A stretch of DNA of 64,000 nt from positions 1 through 64,000 of the forward strand of contig JAZUCL010000011.1 of NCBI GenBank assembly GCA_045639125.1, in the 5' to 3' direction. Within the stretch, counting starts at the first letter, position 1. Each line of letters starts with the position of its first letter. Source of the stretch: JAZUCL01 sp045639125 (lineage in GTDB: Bacteria > Bacillota > Clostridia > Oscillospirales > QAMX01). Shown piece by piece: positions 49,786 through 59,452 of this stretch. The notes beneath the pieces were generated by a model that was not told the DNA's origin, searched no databases, and saw only the letters and a list, made by a program, of their open reading frames with translations. Both the position numbers and the translations under genes were made by a program.

Positions 49786-50202
49786 TTACTCTTCCTCGCT
49801 TGGACAAACAAACCCAATCTTACGTTTTGGAGTATCTGGAACGGGCTTTTGGGCAACGGTCAACAGAAAATTCAACTGATGTATGTGCTGTATCAGCTCC
49901 ATCGGTTTGCCTTGACTGTCCGTACCATAAAAGCAGACCAAATTGTAACCAATGTAACCTATGTTCTCGACAAGTATGATTGTATTTTGGTTGAAATGAA
50001 CTACTCGTAAAGCAACATCATCTGTGTCAGGTAAATTGGCTTGATAGTTAATGATTTGGTCATAGAGGTATCGTGCGACGTGTTCTGCCGTACTTCCTTC
50101 TTGGATTACGGCTGCATTAATCATCTTTTTGGTGCTTTCTGCTCTCTCGTGAAGTTGGTGCTGAATAGCTGTATTCATAGCTAAAGTTGTTGGGTCAATC
50201 AT
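49786..50202 (-). CDS. 138-residue hypothetical protein (DUF6173-like)
   Basis: MIDPTTLAMNTAIQHQLHERAESTKKMINAAVIQEGSTAEHVARYLYDQIINYQ..., then a beta region (VALRVVHFNQNTIILVENIGYIGYNLVCFYG) ending VPDTPKRKIGF. It resembles a small family I remember as DUF6173, of unknown function. Ribosome site ATAGGAGAGGATACATA. A plus-strand frame overlapping it also has a ribosome site but looks less like protein. Confidence 0.65.
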   Translation of the reverse strand: MIDPTTLAMNTAIQHQLHERAESTKKMINAAVIQEGSTAEHVARYLYDQIINYQANLPDTDDVALRVVHFNQNTIILVENIGYIGYNLVCFYGTDSQGKPMELIQHIHQLNFLLTVAQKPVPDTPKRKIGFVCPSEEE

Positions 50203-50235
50203 TATGTATCCTCTCCTATTGAGTTTGTGGGTTTG

Positions 50236-50403
50236 TTAAAAATCACTCTTGCAACTATTGCAATGCCACTGTTTTGTAGTTTTGCCCAAAGCAAATATAC
50301 CCCATAATGCTACGCTACCTGCTTTTGATAATCCTGAGATTTTCTTGCAATCAGTTGATTTGCAGTATGGACAGGTTATTGTTGGGGTTGTGGGTTGGTT
50401 AAT
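50236..50403 (-). CDS. 55-residue zinc-ribbon protein, probable ATT start
   Basis: ITCPYCKSTDCKKISGLSKAGSVALWGIFALGKTTKQWHCNSCKSDF, with two Cys pairs and a hydrophobic Gly/Ala insert, matches the C-terminal parts of the other two zinc-ribbon proteins in the intron. No ATG, GTG or TTG exists after the upstream stop; the only plausible start is ATT at 50403 behind AGGTAAC. Confidence 0.6.
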   Translation of the reverse strand: MNQPTTPTITCPYCKSTDCKKISGLSKAGSVALWGIFALGKTTKQWHCNSCKSDF

Positions 50404-50490
50404 TGTTACCTATATTATAACACATACAAAAATTTTGTCAATTTATACCCCCACTTTCTCAAAAAATTTTTGAAAATTTCTATAAAAGTA

Positions 50491-50538
50491 TTGACTTTTT
50501 GGTAATCATAAAGTATAATGAATTTGTGGTAATCAAAA
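50491..50538 (+). promoter_or_regulatory. promoter and operator of antirepressor module III
   Basis: TTGACT (50491-50496), 17 bases, TATAAT (50514-50519). Direct repeats TTGGTAATCA (~50500) and TGTGGTAATCA (~50527) flank the -10 box, a third operator sequence different from modules I and II. Confidence 0.7.
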
Positions 50539-50553
50539 AGTGAGGTGATAAAT

Positions 50554-50733
50554 ATAAGTCCACGTACAGGAAGACCGAAAAGTGAAACACCTAAACATAC
50601 ACAACTTGGTGTGCGGTTTGATGATAAAACTCTTGAAAAATTAGATAAATTGGTTGACCACTTCCAAGAAACAAGAGTTGAAGTTATTAGAAGAGGTGTT
50701 AAAAAACTATATTCGGACTTAGAAAAAAAATAA
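50554..50733 (+). CDS. ribbon-helix-helix repressor, module III, ATA start
   Basis: 59 residues: ATA-AGT-CCA, giving MSPRTGRPKSETPKHTQLG, then VRFDDKTLEKLDKLVDHFQETRVEVIRRGVKKLY, an RHH fold. The ATA lies six bases after GAGGTG; the in-frame GTG at 50545 is inside that ribosome site. MSPRTGRPKS is the usual N-terminus of this RHH family in Firmicutes, which strongly supports the ATA start. It should repress its own promoter. Confidence 0.8.
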   Translation: MSPRTGRPKSETPKHTQLGVRFDDKTLEKLDKLVDHFQETRVEVIRRGVKKLYSDLEKK

Positions 50734-50796
50734 AATACCCTGCGTGTCCATTAAACTCAACAAGGTATTTTATCCACCGACAAGAAACTTGTCTGT
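50722..50796 (-). ncRNA. Sar-like antisense small RNA, module III
   Basis: Minus-strand promoter TTGACA (50827-50832), 18-base spacer, TATAAT (50803-50808); start near 50796; terminator AAAATACC ... GGTATTTTA with T tract ending near 50722. It covers the intergenic leader between RHH and the 94-residue gene, exactly as in modules I and II. Confidence 0.65.
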
Positions 50797-50865
50797 AAAT
50801 CCATTATACTACGGAGCATGTTTCTTTGTCAATATTTTTGTATATTTAAAGGAGAGAGTAAATAT

Positions 50866-51150
50866 ATGACAAAGGAATTTCAAAACACACTAAGAGAACA
50901 ACAAGACAAACTGTTTTCGATTATCAATCTTAATCAATCAGTAGCAGAGAAACTGAGTAAAATCTTGATAAAGAATTATCTTGAAGATGATATTTCTCGT
51001 AACCCTGAGAGAAAAACATTAGCAGCGTATAATTATGAAGATGTGCAAACATTGGCTGGTGTTATTCTTGATTATGAGATAGCTACAGGCGAAGAATTAA
51101 ACAAACTTCTTTCGAGCATGAAGAATGTTGAAAGGGGTGTTGCGATGTGA
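50866..51150 (+). CDS. small protein of antirepressor module III
   Basis: 94 residues from the ATG after AAAGGAGAGAGTAAATAT. Clear paralogue of the module I protein: INLNQSVAEKLSKILIKNYL and AYNYEDVQTLAGVILDYEI. Its stop overlaps the start of the antirepressor (ATGTGA). Confidence 0.75.
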   Translation: MTKEFQNTLREQQDKLFSIINLNQSVAEKLSKILIKNYLEDDISRNPERKTLAAYNYEDVQTLAGVILDYEIATGEELNKLLSSMKNVERGVAM

Positions 51151-51899
51151 AAAGGGATTTACAATTAGTTGATGAAAGAATTGTATTAGGTAAAGAATTC
51201 AAGATGTATGGGACTGTTACATCTCCCTTATTTCTTGCTCGTGATGTTGCTAAGTGGATTGAACACAGCAATATGACAGTAATGATGAGAAATGTAGCAG
51301 ACAATGAAAAGGTGCTGATTAAACTACCCCTTAACAATTGTTTAATGGGTGTTCAGCCCAATACAGATTATTGGTTCTTAACAGAGAACGGCTTGTATGA
51401 AGTGTTGATGCAATCTCGTAAACCTTTGGCTAAAAAGTTCAAAGACGAGGTTAAACACATACTCAAACAAATTCGTCTTACTGGCGGTTACATATCACAA
51501 GGCAGAGAAGAACAGATGGTTGATTTCTACTTCTCACAATTCTCAGACGATATTAAACTGTCTATGGTTAAAGAACTTCAACAGAAAAATGCTCAGTTGC
51601 AAGAGTTCTATGACGATTTGATGAGCACGCAAGGACTGCTTGATATAAATACGGTTGCGAAAGAGTTAGAGATTGGCGAGTATGCTTTGTTTGCATACCT
51701 GCGTGGTAAAAAGATACTCTTTTATAACAAGGATATGGTTAATGTTCCTTATGAGAGATTTCGTAAAGAGGGTAAGTTTAAGGTCAAAGAGACACCTTGC
51801 CACGACGGAAAGATTAGGAATGTTACATATGTTACTCGCAAAGGGCTTGATTATATCAGGCGTATTATGAGAAAGGATGGATTACTGAAAATAGCTTAA
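51147..51899 (+). CDS. phage antirepressor, Bro-N-like plus KilAC-like (module III)
   Basis: 250 residues, GTG start. N-terminal Bro-N-like domain (FKMYGTVTSPLFLARDVAKWIEHSN, YWFLTENGLYEVLMQSRKPLAKKFKDEVKHILKQIRLTGGYI) and a C-terminal domain ending RNVTYVTRKGLDYIRRIM, the KilAC signature seen in the other two modules. It is the only antirepressor of the window carried inside an intron. Likely regulated by the RHH protein and antisense RNA of the same module. Confidence 0.85.
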   Translation: MKRDLQLVDERIVLGKEFKMYGTVTSPLFLARDVAKWIEHSNMTVMMRNVADNEKVLIKLPLNNCLMGVQPNTDYWFLTENGLYEVLMQSRKPLAKKFKDEVKHILKQIRLTGGYISQGREEQMVDFYFSQFSDDIKLSMVKELQQKNAQLQEFYDDLMSTQGLLDINTVAKELEIGEYALFAYLRGKKILFYNKDMVNVPYERFRKEGKFKVKETPCHDGKIRNVTYVTRKGLDYIRRIMRKDGLLKIA

Positions 51900-51914
51900 T
51901 ATTGTATACAAATA

Positions 51915-51957
51915 AAAGACTTATCCCAATAATGAGATAAGTCTTTTATAATATTCC
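51915..51957. terminator. bidirectional terminator
   Basis: AAAAGACTTATC, loop, GATAAGTCTTTTAT between convergent genes. Confidence 0.75.
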
Positions 51958-51963
51958 ATTAAT

Positions 51964-52599
51964 TTAGTACACAATAAGATAATTAGTGTTGAGTATGTAA
52001 AACATTTCGTTCAGTAATATTTTAGCTACTTGTTTGGTTATATTTATGTCGTTTTCATCAATTCTGTAATGATTTGAAAACAATAGTCCGTCCGGTACAG
52101 CTTTTAGGTTGTGTTTATTATTATGGGAATAGCAATTTGTTAATTGTAATTCGTTTGCATAAGTGTGTTCTCTGAGGTCAATTATCAACTCTTGTATATA
52201 GGTACAAAAGGGCTCATTAGACATTATTGGAATATTGTCTTTATTGTTGATTAGATTGACACAGAATGCATATAGCCATACAAAGCAATATTTTTGTTTG
52301 TCAAGATGATTTTTCCATAATAAATTTGCGGTACGCGCTATATTTTTGCCATATTTGATGAACCCAAATTCGTTTATGAGAGGATATTTTATATCTTCTC
52401 TTTTAACAAAAAGGCAAAATTCGTATGGGTCGCTAAAATCATTTTTAATAAACATTCTTGGGTCTGGAGTATAGGAATACTCGCCCCCATGAATAAATGG
52501 CATTAATGGTAAAAAATCATATATATTATTATGGTTATATCTGTTATATAGATTGTTAGTCCAATAATTTATTATTGATTGTATGTTATCATTTTTCAT
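51964..52599 (-). CDS. 211-residue hypothetical protein (intron cargo)
   Basis: MKNDNIQSIINYWTNNLYNRYNHNNIYDFLPLMPFIHGGEYSYTPDPRMF... rich in Asn, Tyr and Phe, helical. Not recognised. It follows the zinc-ribbon gene at 52609 by about ten bases on the same strand, so the two are probably one operon. Confidence 0.55.
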   Translation of the reverse strand: MKNDNIQSIINYWTNNLYNRYNHNNIYDFLPLMPFIHGGEYSYTPDPRMFIKNDFSDPYEFCLFVKREDIKYPLINEFGFIKYGKNIARTANLLWKNHLDKQKYCFVWLYAFCVNLINNKDNIPIMSNEPFCTYIQELIIDLREHTYANELQLTNCYSHNNKHNLKAVPDGLLFSNHYRIDENDINITKQVAKILLNEMFYILNTNYLIVY

Positions 52600-52608
52600 A
52601 GCAATACC

Positions 52609-53181
52609 TCACCAAGTATAGCCGCAAGAATTACATTTAAATGTCTTATTAATCTTCTTGCTAAACAAACCAAAAGCCCAGATAGATGCACCTCGCTCTA
52701 CCCCACCCATTTTACGAATGTTTGTAGATTGACAAGTTGGACATTTGGGGATGTTATTGTTTTCTTGTTTTTGTTCTACTGGCGTAGAATATGTATATGC
52801 ACGAGCTTTTTCTTTATCAATAGGTGGAAAAGGCTTGAATGGCTCATTTTCTTTGCGCCAATTTATATACATTTCTCTATACTCTTCTTTTTTGAATGTG
52901 TGTAATTCAAGGTACTTATCTGGTCTAAAACCACTCCAAAACTTACCATCTTTCATAGAATTGTAGCTTTGAAATTTTTCTTCACTAAAAGCAATTTCAT
53001 TACGCATCTTTTCTATTAGCTGTCGCTCATATTCGTCTTTTTCAGTTTCTGACAATTGAGCAAACTTCAGTGCTGTCATATCATCTTCTTTTAGGATGGC
53101 ACTACATTTCCAACAATTCATGTCTTCCCTGTTAACATCGAATTCGTCATGCACATGTCCGCAATGTGGGCAATAACGCAT
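52609..53181 (-). CDS. 190-residue zinc-ribbon protein (intron cargo)
   Basis: N-terminal zinc ribbon MRYCPHCGHVHDEF...MNCWKC, charged helical middle, C-terminal CPTCQSTNIRKMGGVERGASIWAFGLFSKKINKTFKCNSCGYTW, related to the 97- and 55-residue proteins nearby. Ribosome site AGAGGAGTGATATATT. Its promoter region runs up to the 3' end of the intron. Confidence 0.75.
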   Translation of the reverse strand: MRYCPHCGHVHDEFDVNREDMNCWKCSAILKEDDMTALKFAQLSETEKDEYERQLIEKMRNEIAFSEEKFQSYNSMKDGKFWSGFRPDKYLELHTFKKEEYREMYINWRKENEPFKPFPPIDKEKARAYTYSTPVEQKQENNNIPKCPTCQSTNIRKMGGVERGASIWAFGLFSKKINKTFKCNSCGYTW

Positions 53182-53248
53182 AATATATCACTCCTCTCAC
53201 ATTGATATATTATAACATAAGTCTTAGCAAAATGCAATAATCGTTAGG

Positions 53249-56200
53249 AAAAATCATTGCTGACGCAACAGGCTTTACAGAATGGGCGGGCGGTCAAAAG
53301 AATAACGTCGTAAAAATTAGAACAGAAGTAGATGACGAAGAAGTTGAAGTTTTAAAAACAGAAATAGCCAAATTAGACGGTGACGAGGTTAGAATTCGTG
53401 CCACCGTTGACAAATCTTCATTGAGGGACATTGATGGCTTAGCTGACTATGCTGTTAGTCAATCTAAAAATGGTAAGTCTATAAGTTTTGAGGGTGTTAG
53501 TCAGTTAAACAATGATTATATTGCGAAACAAGCTCATGGGTTTGTTGGTGTTAATGCCGCTATCAAGGAATATAACAATCTAAAAAAAGACTCGATCGAT
53601 AAGGCGAACAAGTTTGCAGAAACGATTGGTAAAAGTAATGCAAATCTTGGAAAATATCTTACTGGATTAAAAAGTACAACAGGCGGAATGGGTGGCTACG
53701 CCCTTTCTCTCGTAGGGGCTACCGCCAAGACAGTCGCTCTCGAAATGGCTACAATGGCTTTGAACACCGCAATTTCCTTTGGTGTATCTTTTGCCATCTC
53801 TGGTTTAATTAGTCTTATTACCTCTGCATCAAAAGCGAGAGAAGAAGAAATCGCAAAAGCAAAAGAAGCCGCAAGTGAAGCTAATGCGTTAGGTGACGAA
53901 ATTGCAACCTTGGCTAGCAAGTATATAACTTTATCTGAGGCGGTAAAAACAGATGCAGGTGCAAAAGAAGATTTAATTTCAACACAGGCGGAACTTTTGG
54001 AGAAACTTGGTCTTGAGGGAGAAAGCATAGATGATCTTATTGAAAAATATGGTTCACTTTCAAATGCTATAAAACAAGCAAGTATTGATTCATTAAAGAA
54101 TTCACAACTTGATTTGATTGCAGGTGTAAATGCTGCTAAAGATGAGTTGTTAGATATAGGTGCAGACGGATTCTTCGGTGGTAATAATATAATTAATGCG
54201 ACAGGTGACGATGCAGTAAAAGCCTTTAAGGAACTCGAAAAAGCCGGAGTTGTTGGTAGTGGTTCGTATGGCTCTGGTGGTGGATCATTGGTTCTAATTG
54301 GCGATGATACTACAACCGAGGGAATTTTAACAAACTATCAAAAGCTTGAGGATGCATTAAACGCATTAAGAGATTCTAATGCTTTCGTAGGTAGCGAACT
54401 AACAGACAACTCATTGTATCAAGCAATATATGCAAGATATGATGAAATGAAGGAAAAGGTAGATGCTTATAAAACATCTATCGGAGACTTAAACGAGAAT
54501 TTAGCCCAGCAGACTATGTTGACTGCATTACAAGGTAGTGAATTGCCGAAATCAGAACAAGAGTTTGAAACCTTTAAACAGCAACTCATTGATACTGCTG
54601 TAGCAAGCAAACAATTCATAGGAAACGAAAAAGAGATTGCCGATTCTATCAATAGTTATCTCTCGAAAGTTCCTGAATTCGCAGAATATTTTAACCTGCC
54701 TTTAGAAGATGGAGCCAAAAATCTCGATAAAATGACGGTTTCATTAGACGAGTTCAATAAAGAAGTAGATGAAATTCAAAATGCCTACTCTACTTTAAAG
54801 GGTGCCGTTGATGAGTACAATAGTTCTGGTTATATGTCTCTTGATACAGTTCAAAAGCTATTGTCACTTGAGCCACAGTATCTTGCAATGCTTGTAAACG
54901 AAAACGGACAGCTTTCTTTAAACAAGCAAGCAATGAGAAATTTACTTGAAGAGAGATTAAAAGAAACAAAGGCGAAAATATATGAAAGCGGTATAAACCA
55001 ACTTAATGCTTTAACGGCTGCAAAAACAGGTGAAGCATCCGAAAAGGCTGCTGATAAAAAATCAGATGCTGTTGATAATATAAAAGAGGAAACAGATGCG
55101 TTAAATGAAAATACTGAGGCTGGTCTAAAAAATGCGGCTTCTAAGGCTTTAGAAGCCGGAGTTTCACAAGAAGATATAAATGCTATCGTAGACAGTACAA
55201 TGGCAGCCGCAAAAGGTTTACAGTCTGCTCTTGATGGGCTTGATATTAATTTTGATAGAATATTCGGCGGTACAAGTAGTAGTAAATCGTCTTCTAAAAA
55301 CAAAGCGCTTGAAATCATCAAAGATCTTGAGCATCAAATTTATTTAATTAAAGAACTGAAGGGTGAGTATGCTGACGTTGTTAGTTACTACGACAAAATC
55401 CAAGAAATAGCTCATACTGAAGCAGATCGACTTCGTTCAATAGGTTACGATGATAATTCTGACGAAATCCAAGATTTACAAAAAAAATGGTGGGATGCAC
55501 AGAATAGCAAACTCGATTTCTACAATAAACAACACGAGAATATTATCCGCGACATAGAACACGCTCGTGACATGGCTCTCTCGTCGAACCCATTTGCTGA
55601 TACCACATCTTACTATAAACAAATGCAAGATGAGTATAACAAGCAAATAGAACGTCTTCGCAAGTTATCTCCTGAAAAGTACAAAGAGGAAATTCAAGAA
55701 CTTGAACAGTCTTGGCAGGAAGCTCAAAAGGCAATTGCTGAATTATCTTTTTCTAACGCAGAACGTTGGATAGATGAAAGAAATACCTATAACGATTGGG
55801 AATCTTATGCTGATAATGAAGTTGCCGCTTGGGAGCGTGTTCTTAAGATATTTAAGACCGAATTTCCGAAAGAGTTAGAAAAGATTAAAGAGATAGAAGA
55901 GAAAATCTTTGAAGTTCGAAAAGATGCTATGGAAAAAGCCATCTCTGATATTGAAGACTATATTGACGCAAGAAACTCTTATAATGACTGGGACGCTTAT
56001 GGAGACAGCGAAGTAAAGGCTATCCAAAGACAGACAAAAATTATTGAGGAGGCGTACAAAGAGCGTCTTCTGTCTTTTGAAGAATATATTGATAAGTTAG
56101 AAGAATATTCTCAAAGGATTCACTCTTTAGGTCAAAGCCGTGTAGATAAGCACTTGTCAAATATCGATAAGTATATTGACGCGAGAAACACCTACAACGA

Positions 56201-58073
56201 CTGGGATGCTTTCAATGATAGTGAAATCAAAGCTATTCAGCGACAACTTGCAGTTCTTGATGAGGCGTACAAGTTAAACCTTATATCTCTTGAGGAGTAC
56301 ACCGAGAAGTCTGCGGAATATACTCAAAAACTATATTCAACAGCAAAGAACAACATAATCGAAACAATTTCAAAATTAATTGAAGATTATGAAGAAATAA
56401 AGCAAGGCGAAATAGACTCCTTACAGTTTGCTTCAGACCAAAAAGGGGCTTTGAAAACATTATTGCAGTCTTATTATGACGTAATAAATGCTGTGGCGGA
56501 TGCTCAACACGAAATCAACAAGGAGTTAGTGGCTTCTCAGACAATGTATGAGTATCTAAACGAAGAAACTCGTGAACTGTTGTTTAATCAGGAAGATTAC
56601 AATGAGTTAAACGAAAAACTCGTAGAGATTCGTGCCGACGCTGATGCATTACAAAAGCAATATCAAGAAGATATTCTTGGTGCAAGCGAGGAAACTCTTG
56701 CCGAAATAACATCGCAGTATCAGATGCAGTATGAGACTATGATGAAGCAATACGAAATTGCTAAAGCAGAACTTGATGTCGCAAAGAAGCGACAGAAGTT
56801 AAACAATGTTCTTGCTGAGCGCAAAGTTCGTATGTTTATCAATGGTAAGTGGCAGTGGGTTGCAAACACCCAAGATGTCATTGATGCTGAAAAAGAACTT
56901 GCCGAGGCTGAACTTGAAAAAGAAAAGGCTGAGGCTTCATTAGAGCAAGTTGACTCTATAAATAAACTTACAGAGGCACAAGACGACATAACGACGCAGA
57001 TTAACTATCTCAATTCCGACTTGGAGACAATTAGAGATAAGTGGTCTGAGATGCAAAAAATGTTAAACGGCGAGGCAGAAGATGTTGCTGAGGCATTGAG
57101 AGAAATCTCTAATGTTTCTTCACCTGAATTAAGAAAGGTTATTGAGGCAACTGGCGGAAGCGTTGATTCGTTCTCTGCATCTTTGTCGGAAAGCACCGCT
57201 ATTCTCTCTGATACGATTCGTAACGACTTCAGCTATATGTCTACCAACGTAGGCAATATAGTAAATGATTTGAGAAGTTATTCCGAAGCAATACAATCTT
57301 TAACTGCTCAAATTAGAGGAGCCGTGGTTAATCCGCCCATCGAGAATAATACAAACCAACAGCCGAACCAACAGCCGAACCAATATATGAATAATGCAGA
57401 GGCGACTTTGCCAAATGGTTCGAGAGTTCCAATCTATATTGACAGCAGTGGCAAAACTCAAACTTCCGGTCTTCCTGTGGGCACTATAGTTCATAGTGGT
57501 GGCGGAGATTTTGCAATCATTGGCGGTTATGGTGGTAATTATAGTTCCATACGTGTCAATGGTAACGCTATACAGGTCGGATCCAGTGGTAATGCACCAG
57601 CGGGAACAGCGCCCGGCACCATAATTCATACTGGTGGCGGAGACTATTTAGTTGTACCGCCTTATACTGACGGCGCAAAATACAATCCAATAAACGGTCT
57701 TTACTCTATAAAGATTGGCAGTAGGTATGCTACGGGTACTCGTTACACGTCGGGCAGAATGACGCTGATGGGCGAAAACGGTCTTGAATCTTTCATAGAC
57801 AGCAGCGGTCACTATATTCCTATTAATCAACCTACTATTGGCAATATCGGTGCTGGTGGTATTGTATTTAATCGAGAGCAAATGGCTAATCTGCGAAATC
57901 TCTGGGATTTAAGCAATCTTAGTAGAGTAACGCCTTTTGCTTCATCTTCAAATGCAAACAGTCAAAGCACAGTTATAGACAACAGTATTCATATCAACGG
58001 ATTAACCGTTAGTGAACAAGGCAATGAAGATTGGATTAACGGATTGAGAAGATATGTGGCAACACATAAGTAA
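53249..58073 (+). CDS. tape-measure protein, exon 2
   Basis: About 1,607 residues in frame with exon 1. Begins KIIADATGFTEWAGGQKNNVVKI; contains two to three membrane segments (LSLVGATAKTVALEMATMALNTAISFGVSFAISGLISLI), a long coiled coil, three near-identical units like DARNxYNDWDAYGDSEVKAIQRQ..., a Tyr/Gly-rich region with SH3-like loops (GTIVHSGGGDFAIIGG, GTIIHTGGGDYLVV), and a C-terminal END tail typical of TMPs. The spliced protein would be ~2,324 residues; at the usual ~0.15 nm per residue this predicts a tail of about 350 nm. No start codon or ribosome site is needed if splicing occurs. Confidence 0.85.
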
Positions 58074-58084
58074 ATGTAGTTATG

Positions 58085-58118
58085 GACTGCTCTCGTTTGT
58101 AGGGCAGTCCTATTTTAA
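58085..58118 (+). terminator. intrinsic terminator after the tape-measure gene
   Basis: GGACTGC, loop, GGCAGTCC, TATTTT. Confidence 0.65.
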
Positions 58119-58137
58119 TAAAGAAAGGAGATGATGC

Positions 58138-59448
58138 GTGGTGTTAAATAAACCAAAGTTTATGAAACCGAGTACCAACAAAGAAGAGTGTACTATTGAT
58201 ATAACTGCCGACGCGATACCCTTTTCTTGTATAGTTGATGGAAACGAGTCGGTAAATGCTTGGCAAATTGTGATTTACGACATCACAAAAGACAAAAACA
58301 ACATCGTTTTTGACAGTGGCAAAATCACTTTAGAATCTTCCTTTTATCCTGTAGACGAAAAAAATAGAAATGTAGTATTTCTAGTAAATCTTAAAGATTA
58401 TATTCCAGAAGATAATGACAAGTTTATAAATCGCCCAGAGGCATATTATTGGACGATTACTTTATGGGGAAGTTCCGGGTGTAGCACCACAAGTTATCAA
58501 GAGGTTTTCTACGCAAATAAAGCACCGAATATCGGCTTTAATTTAAGCGAAGGAGATACAATAACAAGTAAGGATTATACATTTAGAGCCACGTATGGTC
58601 AAGAGGATGGAGTTCAACTAAAAAGATATGGATGGAGAATTACAGACACCGACAGCGGACAGGTGTTTATTGATACAATTACCAAAAACCAAATATACGG
58701 AAGCTCTGACAATATAATTTGCAATTATGATGGATTTTTAAATGGCGGTAGTTATACTGTTGAATTATTTGTTGAAACACAAAATAACGCAAAAATCATT
58801 TCCTCTCCCCTGCCGTTTTCAGTTGCTTATACCTCTACGTTTTTAAGCAATGATTTTAAAGTAGAGACATTAAAAAACGAACCCGCAATTATGTTGGACT
58901 GGAGTGACGCTGTAGTTATAGCGGGCGTCTTAAAAGATGCGGATGACAACATAGTTAGTGTTCAGAATACGACCTTTAAAACAAATTATCCCGTGGAAAA
59001 ACAATGCTCAATAAAAATTCCTGATAAATCTAAGGTGGTATATGATTATAGTGCAAGTTTGAATTTAGATATAAGTGAGGATTCTTATATAGCATTTAGC
59101 ACACAATTATTGTCTGACAGCAAAACAATATTATTTTCTGCTGAAGGAAGCGACAAAAATTATGAGTTAAAACGTCAACTTTCGTATGATGCTGGCGAAT
59201 TTGAATATTTTGTCGTTGGGCGGAAAGGAGTTGTTGCGTCTGCAACATACAAGGTTAAAAACAGACCTTCTGAGTATGTTTGGTATAATATCCTTATGTC
59301 TCCGTTAATAAATTCTGAAGATGATGAATATAGCGTTAGCTTTGAAGTCTTTGAGAGTAAGGTCGTTGATTATATTTATCCAAGAGAAGATTTATATCCA
59401 AAGGAAAGTTTTTATCCTGTTTTTGGCAAATGGGTAAAGGAGGAATAA
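58138..59448 (+). CDS. 436-residue tail-tip protein (distal tail-like)
   Basis: GTG start after AAAGGAGATGATGC. Repeated Ig/fibronectin-like beta domains (VNAWQIVIYDITKDKNNIVFDSGKI, FRATYGQEDGVQLKRYGWRITDTDSGQVF). The position directly after the tape measure fits a distal tail/adapter protein. Confidence 0.55.
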   Translation: MVLNKPKFMKPSTNKEECTIDITADAIPFSCIVDGNESVNAWQIVIYDITKDKNNIVFDSGKITLESSFYPVDEKNRNVVFLVNLKDYIPEDNDKFINRPEAYYWTITLWGSSGCSTTSYQEVFYANKAPNIGFNLSEGDTITSKDYTFRATYGQEDGVQLKRYGWRITDTDSGQVFIDTITKNQIYGSSDNIICNYDGFLNGGSYTVELFVETQNNAKIISSPLPFSVAYTSTFLSNDFKVETLKNEPAIMLDWSDAVVIAGVLKDADDNIVSVQNTTFKTNYPVEKQCSIKIPDKSKVVYDYSASLNLDISEDSYIAFSTQLLSDSKTILFSAEGSDKNYELKRQLSYDAGEFEYFVVGRKGVVASATYKVKNRPSEYVWYNILMSPLINSEDDEYSVSFEVFESKVVDYIYPREDLYPKESFYPVFGKWVKEE

Positions 59449-59452
59449 TTGC

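Larger units (their letters stand above)
46458..53248 (+). mobile_element. ~6.8 kb group I intron with cargo, inserted in the tape-measure gene
   Basis: The tape-measure frame closes at 46467 and reopens at 53241 without sequence loss (ADATGFTEWAGGQKNNVVKI continues the protein). Two frame-compatible splices fit group I rules (T before, G at the intron end): 46457/53248, giving GGLIKIIADATG and supported by P1, or 46461/53243, giving GGLMSLGKII. The ribozyme occupies the first ~520 bases; the rest holds about eleven genes on both strands, with their own promoters and terminators. This layout recalls IStrons (ribozyme first, cargo after it), but no transposase is present. No homing endonuclease was recognised in the cargo. 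Confidence 0.75.

Noticed and set aside
49743..49979. Plus-strand 72-78 residue gene over the DUF6173-like gene
   Set aside because: Although a ribosome-site-like sequence precedes it, the opposite-strand frame is longer, has a strong ribosome site and family-like sequence.
46458..53248. Group II intron
   Set aside because: No domain V or 5' GUGYG; the P3/P7 pairings and the Q/R-type block match group I instead.
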